From positions 1,613,401 to 1,677,400 of the forward strand of contig CP143625.1 in NCBI GenBank assembly GCA_036362785.1: a DNA stretch of 64,000 bases, read 5' to 3'. The notes below the pieces were generated by a model. That model was given only the letters and a program-made list of their open reading frames with translations, did no database searches and had not been told where the DNA came from. The translations under genes and the position numbers were made by a program. Source of the stretch: a beta proteobacterium MWH-UniP1. Its GTDB lineage: Bacteria > Pseudomonadota > Gammaproteobacteria > Burkholderiales > Burkholderiaceae_A. Below, piece by piece: positions 31,492 to 41,084 of this stretch (position 1 is the stretch's first letter; each line of letters begins with the position of its first letter).

Positions 31492-32891
31492 TAAAACGGC
31501 AGCTCCACGCCTGGCACAAGACGCGCAAGCGCCGAGCGAAACTCTGACTGTATGCGGGCCAACGCGGCTGGATTGTCTGCCTCGAAACGTAGCACCACCA
31601 CGGGCGTGGTGTTCGATGGCCGTGCCAGGCCAAAGCCGTCGGCGTATTCCACACGAATCCCATCAATCGTGATGCGTTCAACCGCAGTGGGGAACTCGCC
31701 CTCGTCGCGCAGACGATTCACCAATGAAAAGTTTTCACCCTCTTTGGTGGCCAACTGCAACTCTGGTGTGGATGCGGAATCGGGCAATGATTCTAATAAC
31801 GCTGATGGATTCTCAACACGCGACAAAATCTCAAGCAGGCGGGCTGCGGTGTAGATCGCATCATCAAAACCAAACCACCGATCGTTGAAAAAGATATGGC
31901 CGCTCATTTCACCAGCCAATGGGGCGCCCGTCTCTTTCAGCTTGGCTTTGATCAGCGAATGACCGGTCTTCCACATAAGTGGCTTGCCACCATGCTGCCG
32001 CACCCAAGACGCGACATGGCGCGTGCATTTCACATCGAAAATAATGGCCTCGCCGGGCCGTGCAGCCAGCACATCTGCTGCATAGAGCATGAGCTGACGA
32101 TCGGGCCAGATAATGGCGCCTGATTTTGTGACCACACCAAGCCGATCCCCATCGCCATCAAAAGCTAGGCCCACCTCTGCATCACTGGATCGCACGCAGG
32201 CAATCAGATCTTGCAGATTTTCAACATGGGCAGGATCGGGGTGATGATTGGGGAAGTTTCCATCAACATCACAAAAGAGCGCCTGGACTTTGCAGCCCAG
32301 CTGCGACAGCAGTTGTGGGGCCAGACCGCCTGCCACACCATTTCCAGCATCAATGGCAATCGACATGGGCCGGCTGAGTTTTACGTCTGACAAGACAGCA
32401 GACTGATAGTCGTGGATGAGCTCGGGGCAGGCGATTCGTTTTCCGCGTTGGGATGCTGTGAGTTTTGATGCGGCCTCTTGGGCGTGGCCCGACACGATGG
32501 TCTGCCGCAGTAACTGAATTGCATCGCCCCAGAGTGTTGCACCAGCCACCATCATCTTCAGGCCGTTGTATTGCGGGGGGTTGTGACTTCCAGTGACCGC
32601 CACACCCGAACCACAGCCCGTCTTTACCGTTGCAAAGTACACCACCGGCGTTGGAACCTGGCCAACATCCAACACATCCACACCCACCGACATTAAACCT
32701 TCGGCCAAGGCATCCACAAGACGCGGGCCAGACAGCCGGCCGTCGCGGCCCACCACACAGGCCTGCTTGCCGGCCTGAAGGATCTGCAGACCAAGGGCCG
32801 CGCCCACGGCCTGTACGACCGGCTCAGTCAGGGTGTCATCCACAACACCGCGAATGTCATACGCTTTAAAAATGGAAGCACTTGCCTGCAA
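31491..32891 (-). CDS. Phosphomannomutase/phosphoglucomutase (AlgC type)
   Basis: The 466-residue enzyme belongs to the alpha-D-phosphohexomutase family, with four domains. The active-site Ser loop is VAVTGSHNPPQYNGLK (about 103-118), the metal loop is DGDGDRLG, the sugar-binding loop is GEMSGHIFFND and the phosphate-binding loop is RIEYADG-like (GIRVEYADGFGLARPSNTTP). It interconverts 1- and 6-phosphates of mannose or glucose for polysaccharide and LPS precursors. It is the first gene of the waaC-waaA operon. Confidence 0.92.
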   Translation of the reverse strand: MQASASIFKAYDIRGVVDDTLTEPVVQAVGAALGLQILQAGKQACVVGRDGRLSGPRLVDALAEGLMSVGVDVLDVGQVPTPVVYFATVKTGCGSGVAVTGSHNPPQYNGLKMMVAGATLWGDAIQLLRQTIVSGHAQEAASKLTASQRGKRIACPELIHDYQSAVLSDVKLSRPMSIAIDAGNGVAGGLAPQLLSQLGCKVQALFCDVDGNFPNHHPDPAHVENLQDLIACVRSSDAEVGLAFDGDGDRLGVVTKSGAIIWPDRQLMLYAADVLAARPGEAIIFDVKCTRHVASWVRQHGGKPLMWKTGHSLIKAKLKETGAPLAGEMSGHIFFNDRWFGFDDAIYTAARLLEILSRVENPSALLESLPDSASTPELQLATKEGENFSLVNRLRDEGEFPTAVERITIDGIRVEYADGFGLARPSNTTPVVVLRFEADNPAALARIQSEFRSALARLVPGVELPF

Positions 32892-32971
32892 GGGCCTTCT
32901 CCTGAAAACCGCACAAATGGTGCGAGAATGATGGGCCTATTTTAAGGATTTAAATCCCCCAAAACAGCGTC

Positions 32972-33796
32972 ATGGCAACTTATGTGATTGGTGATGTGCA
33001 GGGCTGCTGTGACAGCCTAGAAGCCCTGGTAGCGCAACTGCCCTTTTCTGCCCGGCGGGATCGGCTATGGTTTGTGGGCGACCTAGTCAATCGGGGGCCA
33101 AAATCTCTCAAAACCCTTCGCCGAATTATCTCGGCAGAGCGCCGTGCCATTAGTGTGCTGGGCAACCATGATTTACATCTGCTGGCATTGGCGGCAGGCG
33201 CGCGCCGTGCCCAGCCAATGGATACGATTTCTGGAATTCTGCGGGCGCCCGATGCAAAAGACTTGATCGACTGGCTGCGCAAACGGCCACTGGCACACGC
33301 CGAAGACAGCACCCTGATGGTTCACGCCGGTGTGATGCCCAACTGGAACTTGCGCCAAACCATGACCTATGCGAAAGAGGTGTCCGCTCGGCTACGCAGC
33401 CAACACTGGGCAGATTTTCTGCATGAGATGGTGAACCAGACCAAGCCCCACTGGGCTGATGGCATTCGCGGCCAAAGACGCATGCGGGCCATCTTAAATG
33501 CCTTCACACGCTTGCGCTACATCACCGCCGATGGACAGGCGGAATTCAAAAGCAAGCTTGCACCCAATCAAACACCGAACCTGACACCTTGGTTTGATGT
33601 GCCTGGCCGTAAGACCATAAAAAACCGAATCGTCTTTGGCCATTGGTCCACACTTGGATTGGTGGTTCGGCCCAACTTAATCTGTCTGGACACGGGCTGC
33701 GTCTGGGGACGGCAGATGGCGGCGATTCGGCTAGAAGACCAAAAACTATTTATTCAAAATAGTCTTGAGGGCGCAGCCAAAGGCGTAACGGACTGA
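32972..33796 (+). CDS. apaH: Bis(5'-nucleosyl)-tetraphosphatase, symmetrical
   Basis: The 274-residue metallophosphatase cleaves Ap4A into two ADP. Motifs: YVIGDVQGCCDSLEAL, LWFVGDLVNRGPKSL, VLGNHDLHLLALAAG and VHAGVMPNWNL, the binuclear metal site of the PPP family in ApaH spacing. The C-terminal FGHWSTLGLVV block is also diagnostic. ATG 32972 is 80 bases from the divergent phosphomannomutase gene. It overlaps plsC by 43 bases at the 3' end. Confidence 0.95.
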   Translation: MATYVIGDVQGCCDSLEALVAQLPFSARRDRLWFVGDLVNRGPKSLKTLRRIISAERRAISVLGNHDLHLLALAAGARRAQPMDTISGILRAPDAKDLIDWLRKRPLAHAEDSTLMVHAGVMPNWNLRQTMTYAKEVSARLRSQHWADFLHEMVNQTKPHWADGIRGQRRMRAILNAFTRLRYITADGQAEFKSKLAPNQTPNLTPWFDVPGRKTIKNRIVFGHWSTLGLVVRPNLICLDTGCVWGRQMAAIRLEDQKLFIQNSLEGAAKGVTD

Positions 33797-34581
33797 CGAA
33801 TCTCTTGCTCGACCGCCGCCGCAAGCGCGTGACGGGTCATGGTGGGCGGCACACGCTCAATCACTGGCAAATACTTTAGCTCCACCTGCAGTCCGCGATG
33901 GCTCAGAATTTTGACAATTGACCCCACCAAAGTGTCGTTGCCAATATAGGCCGGAATATCGCTTGGCATGTCGTTTTGTAAGTACCGAATCCTCATTGGC
34001 ATCACGGGAACAGGTGCTATCGCGGATTCACTAGATGCAGCGCGGTCTTGCTGCTCTGTCCCACCCTGCGCGACTTGGGCACTGTGAAGCGCCGCTGCAA
34101 AGAGACTCGTGTGAAATGGCAATACGTTTTGCCCGTTAGATGTCGTGCCTTCTGGAAAAAACCCAACATGTTCGCCGCGTGCCAGCCGATGACGGATTTG
34201 ATGATTCACATGGCGCACCGCATGACGGCTACCCCGTTCAATGAAGATCGTACCGGTGCCTGACACCAGCCAACCCAGCAGGGGCCAGCGTCGAATTTCG
34301 GACTTGGCCACAAAGGTCACTGGCATGGCCGCGTTTAACGCAAAGATATCGAGCCAAGACACATGATTCATGACCACCAGCCCTGGCAGTGTATTGGCGG
34401 CGATGGGCTGGCCTTTGACTTGAAGTGCCACGCCACATACCCACAGCAGGCGCTGTGACCAATACCGCCGAATCTGAGATTGTCGGCGCAACGACACGAA
34501 GCGATAGGCCGTAAACAAAACGGCCAGACCTGCAAGCAATAGCAGCACCAGCCCCACCACCCGCCACAGCAGGCGAATCAT
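33754..34581 (-). CDS. plsC: 1-acyl-sn-glycerol-3-phosphate acyltransferase
   Basis: The 275-residue membrane enzyme makes phosphatidic acid. An N-terminal span (about 8-28) precedes the acyltransferase motifs NHVSWLDIFAL (HX4D, about 73-83), GTGTIFIERGSR (block II), and FPEGTTSNG (block III). The C-terminal part is variable. It overlaps pyrC' by four bases (ATGA), so it belongs to the yqgE-ruvX-pyrB-pyrC'-plsC transcript. A 43-base convergent overlap with apaH is seen. Confidence 0.92.
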   Translation of the reverse strand: MIRLLWRVVGLVLLLLAGLAVLFTAYRFVSLRRQSQIRRYWSQRLLWVCGVALQVKGQPIAANTLPGLVVMNHVSWLDIFALNAAMPVTFVAKSEIRRWPLLGWLVSGTGTIFIERGSRHAVRHVNHQIRHRLARGEHVGFFPEGTTSNGQNVLPFHTSLFAAALHSAQVAQGGTEQQDRAASSESAIAPVPVMPMRIRYLQNDMPSDIPAYIGNDTLVGSIVKILSHRGLQVELKYLPVIERVPPTMTRHALAAAVEQEIRQSVTPLAAPSRLF

Positions 34582-35942
34582 GAGGCGTGCTTCGATCCCA
34601 GATAAAAACCGCCCCGGGAGCGATCAAAGACACAGCGACCGTCCACCAAGACCGCATTGACTTGGCCCTGCAGGTCCATGCCCACATAAGGCGTGTTGGC
34701 CCCCTGAGAAAAGAGGTTCTTGGGGTTCACCTGCCACTGGGCGTTGGGATTAAAAATGCAGATGTCGGCCTGAGCACCAATGGCCAGTTGACCAGCATCA
34801 CGGCCCAAGACCGCCGCTGGCGCCACCGTGAGTAACCGAAGCGCCTGATCCACCGGAACCTTGGCCTCTTGGGCCCACTTCAGGGTTAGCGGCAACAGCA
34901 ACTCCAACGCTGTCACACCTGGCTCGGCCTCGCCAAAGGGCAACTGCTTGGCGTCTTCATCAATGGGGGCGTGATCGGAACAAATGACATCAATCGTGCC
35001 GTCAAGCAGCCCTGCGCGAAGCGCCTCGCGGTCTCGCTGAGAGCGAAACGGCGGCACCACACGATAGTTCGGATCAAAATCAGCGATGTCGATATCAATC
35101 AGGTGCAGATGATGGACCCCCACATCTGCAGTGATGCGCAGGCCCTCTTCTTTGGCCTGACGGATGAGTTCAACGCCCGCAGCAGACGAGATACGGCAGA
35201 TGTGGACTCGGGCGCCAGTGGAACGCATTAATTCGAAAATCGTCTGCAGAGCGATGGTCTCATTGGCCACCGGGATTCCTGGCAGACCAAGACGCCCAGA
35301 GACCACGCCTGAGTGGGCAATCCCATTGCGACCAATCCAGGGGTCGCTTGGATAGAGCCAGACCGAATAGTCAAACGTGCGGGCGTATTGCATGGCCCGC
35401 AACAAGACCTGGGTGTTCACGATTGGAATGGGGCCCTGCGAGAAGCCCACACAGCCAGCCTCCGACAACTCGGCCATCTCGGTAATGTGCTCGCCCTTGA
35501 GCCCCGCCGTTAAGGCCCCCAGTGGGTGAACGTGGGCCTGGGTGAGGTTGCGTGCGCGATGCTTGAGCATTTCCACCAGGCCGGGTTCATCCAGCGGTGG
35601 ATCGGTATCGGGCGGACAGACCAGCCGCGTGACACCGCCCGCAATTGCGGCACGCATTTCTGACTCTAGTGTGGCCTTGTATTCAAAGCCGGGTTCGCGA
35701 AGCCGTGCCGACAAATCAATCAGTCCCGGACAAATCAGATTGCCCGTGGCGTCAATGACCTCGTCGGGCTCAAACCCCGCCAAGGCCTGCCCCGACGGCG
35801 TAATCGCGATGAGGCTGCCATCCGCAATCCAGAGATCTGATATCTGATTACGCTGATTGGCGGGATCTAATAAATGGCCGCCACGAATCAATAAACGCGG
35901 CAAAATCGCGGGGACCGACATCATGCGGGTAGGTGCCATCAT
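34578..35942 (-). CDS. pyrX: Dihydroorotase-like protein PyrC' (catalytic histidines lost)
   Basis: The 454-residue protein has the amidohydrolase fold of type I dihydroorotase, but the metal-binding H-x-H after the Asp is replaced: [13 protein letters not shown] has Ser-Ala-Arg where active enzymes read H-x-H-x-R. The later HCED-type site is also changed ([10 protein letters not shown]), while CSDHAP with its Asp is kept. This pattern fits the inactive PyrC' (PyrX) that structurally supports aspartate transcarbamoylase in pseudomonads and Betaproteobacteria. It overlaps pyrB by four bases. An active pyrC should lie elsewhere. Confidence 0.88.
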   Translation of the reverse strand: MMAPTRMMSVPAILPRLLIRGGHLLDPANQRNQISDLWIADGSLIAITPSGQALAGFEPDEVIDATGNLICPGLIDLSARLREPGFEYKATLESEMRAAIAGGVTRLVCPPDTDPPLDEPGLVEMLKHRARNLTQAHVHPLGALTAGLKGEHITEMAELSEAGCVGFSQGPIPIVNTQVLLRAMQYARTFDYSVWLYPSDPWIGRNGIAHSGVVSGRLGLPGIPVANETIALQTIFELMRSTGARVHICRISSAAGVELIRQAKEEGLRITADVGVHHLHLIDIDIADFDPNYRVVPPFRSQRDREALRAGLLDGTIDVICSDHAPIDEDAKQLPFGEAEPGVTALELLLPLTLKWAQEAKVPVDQALRLLTVAPAAVLGRDAGQLAIGAQADICIFNPNAQWQVNPKNLFSQGANTPYVGMDLQGQVNAVLVDGRCVFDRSRGGFYLGSKHAS

Positions 35943-36907
35943 GGTTTTACCTCGGCCAACATACTCATCACCGCCATGCGGACCGCAATACCAAAGGTGA
36001 CCTGAGACAGAATCACCGACTGCACTCCATCGGCCACTGCCGAATCAATCTCGACACCACGATTCATCGGGCCTGGGTGCATCACGATCGCATCGGGTTT
36101 GGCAACGGCAAGCTTCTCAGTTGTTAAGCCGTAATGTTTAAAGTATTCCTGGGTGGAAGGCAGCATGGCGCCACGCATCCGTTCGTTTTGTAAGCGCAGC
36201 ATGATGATGACATCCACATCACGCAGGCCCTCGACCAAATCTGTGTAGACCTGCAGCCCCATTTCTTTTAGGCCCGAGGGCAACAGGGTCAGTGGTGCGA
36301 TGGCACGAATCTCTGGCACACCCAGCGTGGTGAGTGCATGAATATTCGAGCGCGCCACACGTGAATGCAGAATGTCGCCCACAATGGCCACCCGCAGGTT
36401 GTGAAAGTCGCCCTTGAAATGTCGAATCGTGTAGGCATCGAGCAAGGCCTGGGTGGGGTGCGCATGCCGGCCATCGCCGGCGTTCATCACGCGAATATGG
36501 GGTGCCACCGCATTCACGTGCTTGGCGATCAAATAGGGGGCGCCACTCTGGCCATGGCGAACCACAAACATATCGGCTTTCATTGCCGCTAAGTTGTCAA
36601 TCGTGTCGAGCAGTGACTCCCCTTTTGCTGTGCTAGACGCCTGAACATTTAAGTTGACCACATCGGCCGACAGCCGCTTGGCAGCAATCTCAAACGTGGT
36701 GCGGGTTCGGGTGGAGTTTTCAAAGAACAAATTAAACACACTCTTGCCGGAGAGCAAGGAAGAGTTCAACACTTCTTTGGGGTCGTTGGGGTTGAGAAAT
36801 GTCTTGGCGCGATCCAGGATTTTTAGAATCATGGACTTCGGCAGACCCTCGGTGCTGAGCAGGTGTGTCAGCTCGCCGTTGGCGTTAATTTGAATGGACC
36901 TGGGCAT
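35939..36907 (-). CDS. pyrB: Aspartate carbamoyltransferase catalytic chain
   Basis: The 322-residue enzyme condenses carbamoyl phosphate with aspartate in pyrimidine synthesis. Marks: [21 protein letters not shown] (carbamoyl-phosphate site, S-T-R-T), [32 protein letters not shown] and [13 protein letters not shown] (aspartate-binding loop). There is no pyrI regulatory chain, and the inactive dihydroorotase follows directly, as in class A ATCase complexes. Its 5' end overlaps ruvX by 23 bases. Confidence 0.95.
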   Translation of the reverse strand: MPRSIQINANGELTHLLSTEGLPKSMILKILDRAKTFLNPNDPKEVLNSSLLSGKSVFNLFFENSTRTRTTFEIAAKRLSADVVNLNVQASSTAKGESLLDTIDNLAAMKADMFVVRHGQSGAPYLIAKHVNAVAPHIRVMNAGDGRHAHPTQALLDAYTIRHFKGDFHNLRVAIVGDILHSRVARSNIHALTTLGVPEIRAIAPLTLLPSGLKEMGLQVYTDLVEGLRDVDVIIMLRLQNERMRGAMLPSTQEYFKHYGLTTEKLAVAKPDAIVMHPGPMNRGVEIDSAVADGVQSVILSQVTFGIAVRMAVMSMLAEVKP

Positions 36908-37307
36908 GAGTTGAAAGTGTATCTAAAACCGCTTGCAAAAGTATGGCGGCCGCCTCGGCGTCAATGGCGTCGATCCCCGGTGCCAATGCCGATGTCCAAC
37001 GCTCGTCGGCCATCTGAACCGGAAGGCCAAAACGGCCATGGAGTTGGTTGGCAAACCGCTGGCAGCGGGCCGCAAAGGGGTGAGGGCTTCCGTCCGGGTG
37101 GATGGGCAGCCCCACCACGAGTGAATCCGGGGCCCATTCTGCAAGCAGCGACGCAATGCGGGCAAAACGTTCTTCGCGCCGTTCGCTGTCGATTACCGTG
37201 AGTGGCCGCGCGCCACCAGTGATGGTGTTGCCAATGGCCACCCCAATACGACGCTCACCGAAATCAAAGGCCATGAGGGTCTGCCCCCCAAGGGCCTGAT
37301 CAGGCAT
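36885..37307 (-). CDS. ruvX: Putative Holliday junction resolvase RuvX (YqgF)
   Basis: The 140-residue RNase H-like protein has [17 protein letters not shown] with the first catalytic Asp, [14 protein letters not shown] and the C-terminal DERWTSALA and [12 protein letters not shown] segments. YqgF members act in 16S rRNA 5' maturation or Holliday junction processing. It sits between yqgE (overlap of eight bases) and pyrB (overlap 23 bases), a common proteobacterial arrangement. A 14-residue N-terminal extension may be untranslated if an internal Met is used. Confidence 0.92.
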   Translation of the reverse strand: MPDQALGGQTLMAFDFGERRIGVAIGNTITGGARPLTVIDSERREERFARIASLLAEWAPDSLVVGLPIHPDGSPHPFAARCQRFANQLHGRFGLPVQMADERWTSALAPGIDAIDAEAAAILLQAVLDTLSTHAQVHSN

Positions 37308-37887
37308 GCCCTGCGGCCCCCGAGAAGTGAATGGGGTCTACCCCGAGAATGCGAAAGGCGTAAGCAAATCGCTCTTCCGAAGGCACATCAAACATAAGCG
37401 ATGTATCCGAGGCGGGAACAGTCAGCCAGGCATTGGCCGCCAACTCCTGATCTAACTGACCGGGGTCCCAGCCCGCGTAGCCGAGAGAGACGAACATGCG
37501 CCCAGGTCCACGGCCGGTGGCCGTGGCCTCCAGGATGTCGCGTGAAGATGTCAGGCCAAGCATGTCATTGATCACCAGCGTGGAGCTCCATTTGCCGACC
37601 GGCTCATGCAACACAAAGCCCCGGTCCGTCTGAACAGGCCCACCCAGATAGACGGGCGAATCCGCCAAACGCTTTTGCGCGGTGTCAGACACCGAGATTT
37701 CACCGCCAGGGCCAGAGGGCGCGGCCACATCAATGCGCTCCAGCAAGGCCCCCAGGGTCATGTCGGACTGGCGGTTGACCACCAGGCCCATGGCCCCTTT
37801 TGGGGTGTGTTCTGCAAGATAGATGACGGTGCCGCCGAACTGGGGATCCGACAGTAGGGGCATGGCCACGAGATAATGCTGAGCCAT
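37300..37887 (-). CDS. yqgE: UPF0301 protein YqgE (AlgH family)
   Basis: From ATG 37887 there are 195 residues, the family's usual length; the open frame to 37929 adds 14 unlike residues. Marks: HYLVAMPLLSDPQFGGTVIYLAEH, GAMGLVVNRQSD, VYLGGPVQTDRGFVLH and GYAGWDPGQLDQELAANAWL. The biochemical role is unsettled; AlgH was named for alginate regulation in Pseudomonas. The coding sequence contains a GGTGTCAGACACC palindrome (37681-37693), identical to one at 48123. It is the first gene of the ruvX-pyrB-pyrC'-plsC transcript. Confidence 0.92.
   Translation of the reverse strand: MAQHYLVAMPLLSDPQFGGTVIYLAEHTPKGAMGLVVNRQSDMTLGALLERIDVAAPSGPGGEISVSDTAQKRLADSPVYLGGPVQTDRGFVLHEPVGKWSSTLVINDMLGLTSSRDILEATATGRGPGRMFVSLGYAGWDPGQLDQELAANAWLTVPASDTSLMFDVPSEERFAYAFRILGVDPIHFSGAAGHA
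37681..37693. repeat. GGTGTCAGACACC palindrome inside yqgE
   Basis: A perfect 13-base odd-centred palindrome in coding sequence, identical to the core of the repeat cluster at 48120-48155. It encodes part of an SVSDT segment. Confidence 0.5.
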
Positions 37888-37920
37888 GCTTTGGAAACTC
37901 GCTGGAGAACCAGGATCAAG

Positions 37921-39486
37921 ATGACGCATTCCCGAATTCTAACGTCAGACCGCCCAGAAACACAGCCCTGCTCGCTGGTCTGGATTCGACGAGATTTACG
38001 GCTGGAAGACCATGCAGCACTCGCCAAGGCCCTGAGCTATCCGGAACCAATCCAGCTGGTCTTTGTGTTCGATCAGACAATTCTGCGCGCCATTCCAGGA
38101 GCAGACGACGCCAACCAACCCTGTGAAGATCGGCGGGTTGGTTTTATCCATGCAGCAATTGAAGAAATTTCTGGCCGACTCTCAGCATCGGGCGCTCATC
38201 TGATCACCCGCTATGGTGACCCGCGCAGTTGCATTCCGGATATTGTTAAGGCGACTGGCGCATGCCGCCTGATTTTCGCCCACGATGATGAGCCAGCCGC
38301 ACTGGCCCGCGACCATGCAGTCACCGATCAGTTGCGATCACAATCCATACAAGTTGAATCGGTCAAGGATCAATGCATTTTCGAGCGCAGTGAAGTACTC
38401 ACTGGATCAGCCACACCGTTTTCAGTATTTACGCCTTATAAAAACGCCTGGCTAAAACGCTTTACCCCCCACGATGCCGCAGCACGCGCCACAGGCGCAG
38501 GCCAACCAAAGCCCGGAAAACCAGTGGGCGCAGCGCTGGCACAACGTTTATTGCCCGCATCACGACTTGGTGCTCTGGCAAGCCCAGTGCCCACCATGGC
38601 ATCCATGGGGTTTCGTGCGGGCAATCTGGCCGATCTAAAAATCCCCCTGGGTGAATCCGGCGCCGGAACTTTACTGGAAGAATTCAAGCCACGAATTGGC
38701 CAATACAAAAACAGTCGCGATTTCCCGGGCATCAAGGGGCCATCTTATTTATCGGTGCATCTACGGTTTGGCACGGTATCCATTCGGGAATTGGTCCGCT
38801 ATGCCATGCAGGTGCAATCCAGCAGCCCGAGTGATGCCGAAGGTGCCGCTACCTGGCTTTCAGAGCTGATCTGGCGGGACTTTTACATGCAGATCTTGCA
38901 CCATCACCCCAGGGTTGTGGGTCGCAGTTTTAAGCCTGAATACGATGCAATCGTTTGGGCAGAAGGCGACGAGGCTGATGCGCTATTTAACGCATGGTGC
39001 CAAGGCAACACCGGCTACCCCCTGGTCGATGCTGGTATGCGCCAGCTCAACGCCACCGGCTATATGCACAACCGCCTGCGCATGGTGGTGGCCTCTTTTC
39101 TGACCAAAGATCTGGGCATCGATTGGCGGCGTGGCGAGGCCTACTTCGCCTGGAAACTCAACGACTTTGATTTGTCCGCCAATAACGGTGGCTGGCAGTG
39201 GGCGGCATCCACCGGCTGCGATGCCCAGCCCTATTTCCGAATCTTTAACCCGATCAATCAAAGCGAAAAATTTGATGGCCGTGGCAGTTTTATTCGCCGC
39301 TATGTGCCGGAAATTGCTGCCTTGCCCGACAAACACATCCACGCCCCGTGGCTGACGCCACCCCTTGTCTTAAAAGAGGCCGGCATCACAATGGGCAGCA
39401 CCTATCCCCACCCGATTGTGGATCACGATCAGGCGCGGCAAAAAACCCTAATGCGCTTTTCGGTCGTAAAAAAAGCGAAGGCATAA
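37921..39486 (+). CDS. phr: Deoxyribodipyrimidine photolyase
   Basis: From ATG 37921 there are 521 residues. The photolyase N-domain starts SLVWIRRDLRLEDHAALAKAL (antenna cofactor domain). The FAD domain (about 300-480) shows SELIWRDFYMQILHHHP, NTGYPLVDAGMRQLNATGYMHNRLRM and WQWAASTGCDAQPYFRIFNP, the class I CPD photolyase pattern with the Trp electron chain. It repairs UV-induced pyrimidine dimers using blue light, fitting a sunlit habitat. It is divergent from yqgE (33 bases between starts). An earlier in-frame ATG (37876) would overlap yqgE. Confidence 0.94.
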   Translation: MTHSRILTSDRPETQPCSLVWIRRDLRLEDHAALAKALSYPEPIQLVFVFDQTILRAIPGADDANQPCEDRRVGFIHAAIEEISGRLSASGAHLITRYGDPRSCIPDIVKATGACRLIFAHDDEPAALARDHAVTDQLRSQSIQVESVKDQCIFERSEVLTGSATPFSVFTPYKNAWLKRFTPHDAAARATGAGQPKPGKPVGAALAQRLLPASRLGALASPVPTMASMGFRAGNLADLKIPLGESGAGTLLEEFKPRIGQYKNSRDFPGIKGPSYLSVHLRFGTVSIRELVRYAMQVQSSSPSDAEGAATWLSELIWRDFYMQILHHHPRVVGRSFKPEYDAIVWAEGDEADALFNAWCQGNTGYPLVDAGMRQLNATGYMHNRLRMVVASFLTKDLGIDWRRGEAYFAWKLNDFDLSANNGGWQWAASTGCDAQPYFRIFNPINQSEKFDGRGSFIRRYVPEIAALPDKHIHAPWLTPPLVLKEAGITMGSTYPHPIVDHDQARQKTLMRFSVVKKAKA

Positions 39487-39496
39487 CCCTTCGCTT
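39473..39496. terminator. Bidirectional hairpin between phr and the rubredoxin gene
   Basis: AAGCGAAGG and CCTTCGCTT pair with a six-base loop, spanning the phr stop codon. On the minus strand it is followed by TTTTTTTAC, a good terminator for the rubredoxin gene; on the plus strand only TTGTTG follows. Confidence 0.75.
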
Positions 39497-39529
39497 GTTG
39501 CCAGAGATCTGAGCTATTTTTGAACTAGA

Positions 39530-39694
39530 TCAAACCTCGACCATTTCAAAATCAGATTTCTGGGCGCCGCACTCTGGACAGGCCCAGGTGATTGGCACAT
39601 CCTCCCACTTGGTGCCCGGCGCGATCCCATCTTCTGGCCAGCCGGCTGCCTCGTCGTAGATCCAGCCACAAATCAGACACATATAGGTTTTCAT
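39530..39694 (-). CDS. Rubredoxin
   Basis: The 54-residue electron carrier has two Cys pairs: [18 protein letters not shown] (first CxxC) and [18 protein letters not shown] (second CxxC), which hold one iron. PGTKWEDVP lies between, as in all rubredoxins. The frame is too short for the usual ORF cut-off. ATG 39694 is the start. It is divergent from hemL (69 bases), a frequent arrangement in Betaproteobacteria; it may serve oxidative defence or an oxygenase. Confidence 0.95.
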   Translation of the reverse strand: MKTYMCLICGWIYDEAAGWPEDGIAPGTKWEDVPITWACPECGAQKSDFEMVEV

Positions 39695-39763
39695 GAATTA
39701 CTGCTCTCTTCGTTAAACTGTCGATAGTAGAAGTTTATCCTCAAGACCGATAGAAAGCCCGTT

Positions 39764-41062
39764 ATGCCCCAGCAAAACACCGCCAAAAGTGAAGCCCTTT
39801 TCGCACAAGCACAGCAGACCATTCCCGGGGGTGTGAATTCGCCCGTCCGCGCCTTTCGGTCGGTCGGCGGAACACCGCGTTTCTTTGCCAAGGCCCAGGG
39901 TGCCTATGGCTGGGATGCCGATGGCAATCGCTATGTCGACTATATCTGTTCATGGGGGCCAGCGATCGTGGGCCATGCCCACCCAGATGTGATTCGCGCA
40001 GTTCAAGAAGCCGCTGCAAAAGGCCTGTCATTTGGTGCGCCAACTGCCGCTGAAGTTGAGATTGCAGAATGGATCCGCAGTCACCTGCCATCCATGGAAA
40101 TGATGCGGCTCACTTCTTCGGGCACCGAGGCCACCATGTCGGCAATTCGTGTGGCACGTGGCTACACTGGCCGCAACAAAATTATCAAGTTCGAGGGTTG
40201 TTATCACGGCCACGTGGATAGTCTGCTGGTGAAAGCAGGCTCTGGCCTCCTCACCTTTGGTAACCCAACCTCGGCTGGCGTGCCAGAGAGTTTCGCTGCC
40301 GAAACCATCGTGCTGGACTACAACGATATTGAAGCAGTGAAGAAGTGCTTCTCGGAAATTGGCCGTGAGATCGCCGGCATTATCGTTGAGCCTGTGGCGG
40401 GCAATATGAATCTAGTGAAGCCTGTGCCGGGCTTTTTGGAAACCCTGCGACAGCAGTGCGACCAATACGGTGCCGTTTTGATTTTCGACGAAGTCATGAC
40501 CGGTTTTCGCGTTGGGCCACAGGGCGTACAGGGCCTAACCGGCATTCGGCCAGACCTGACCACACTGGGCAAGGTCATTGGCGGAGGTATGCCCATGGGA
40601 GCGTTTGGTGGCCGCAAAGACATCATGCAATGTGTGGCACCACTTGGCCCCGTGTATCACGGCGGCACACTGTCAGGAAACCCAGTGGCCGTGGCTGCGG
40701 GATTGGCCACACTTAAAATTGTCAGCGCCCCCAGCTTTTATGAAAAATTAACCGCCATGACAACATCGCTCATGCAGAGCCTGACGCAGATTGCGCGCGA
40801 TGCTGGCGAAAAGAATTTCTCCGCAGATAGCGTTGGTGGCATGTTTGGCATTTACTTCAGCCCGGCCACGCCCACATCATTTGAGGATGTGAATCGTTCA
40901 GACCGGGAAAAATTCAACCGCTTCTTTCATGCCATGCTGTCACGCGGCGTGTACCTTGCCCCGTCTGCATTCGAGGCAGGATTTCTATCCATTGCCCACG
41001 AAGGCGAGCCGATTGCACAGACCCTGGTCGCTGCCAAAGAAAGCTTCCAGGAAATTGCCTAA
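39764..41062 (+). CDS. hemL: Glutamate-1-semialdehyde 2,1-aminomutase
   Basis: The 432-residue PLP enzyme makes 5-aminolevulinate by the C5 pathway, the precursor of heme and bacteriochlorophyll. Marks: [71 protein letters not shown] and the PLP Lys in [17 protein letters not shown] (Lys270). Use of the C5 route instead of ALA synthase fits a betaproteobacterium. gluQ follows 22 bases later. Confidence 0.96.
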   Translation: MPQQNTAKSEALFAQAQQTIPGGVNSPVRAFRSVGGTPRFFAKAQGAYGWDADGNRYVDYICSWGPAIVGHAHPDVIRAVQEAAAKGLSFGAPTAAEVEIAEWIRSHLPSMEMMRLTSSGTEATMSAIRVARGYTGRNKIIKFEGCYHGHVDSLLVKAGSGLLTFGNPTSAGVPESFAAETIVLDYNDIEAVKKCFSEIGREIAGIIVEPVAGNMNLVKPVPGFLETLRQQCDQYGAVLIFDEVMTGFRVGPQGVQGLTGIRPDLTTLGKVIGGGMPMGAFGGRKDIMQCVAPLGPVYHGGTLSGNPVAVAAGLATLKIVSAPSFYEKLTAMTTSLMQSLTQIARDAGEKNFSADSVGGMFGIYFSPATPTSFEDVNRSDREKFNRFFHAMLSRGVYLAPSAFEAGFLSIAHEGEPIAQTLVAAKESFQEIA

Positions 41063-41084
41063 TCGGGTGTAACTTAATGTTCCC

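Noticed and set aside
37876-37920. Earlier in-frame start for the photolyase
   Set aside because: It would overlap the yqgE start, and the added residues are unlike the family; the ATG at 37921 begins just before the conserved N-terminal domain.
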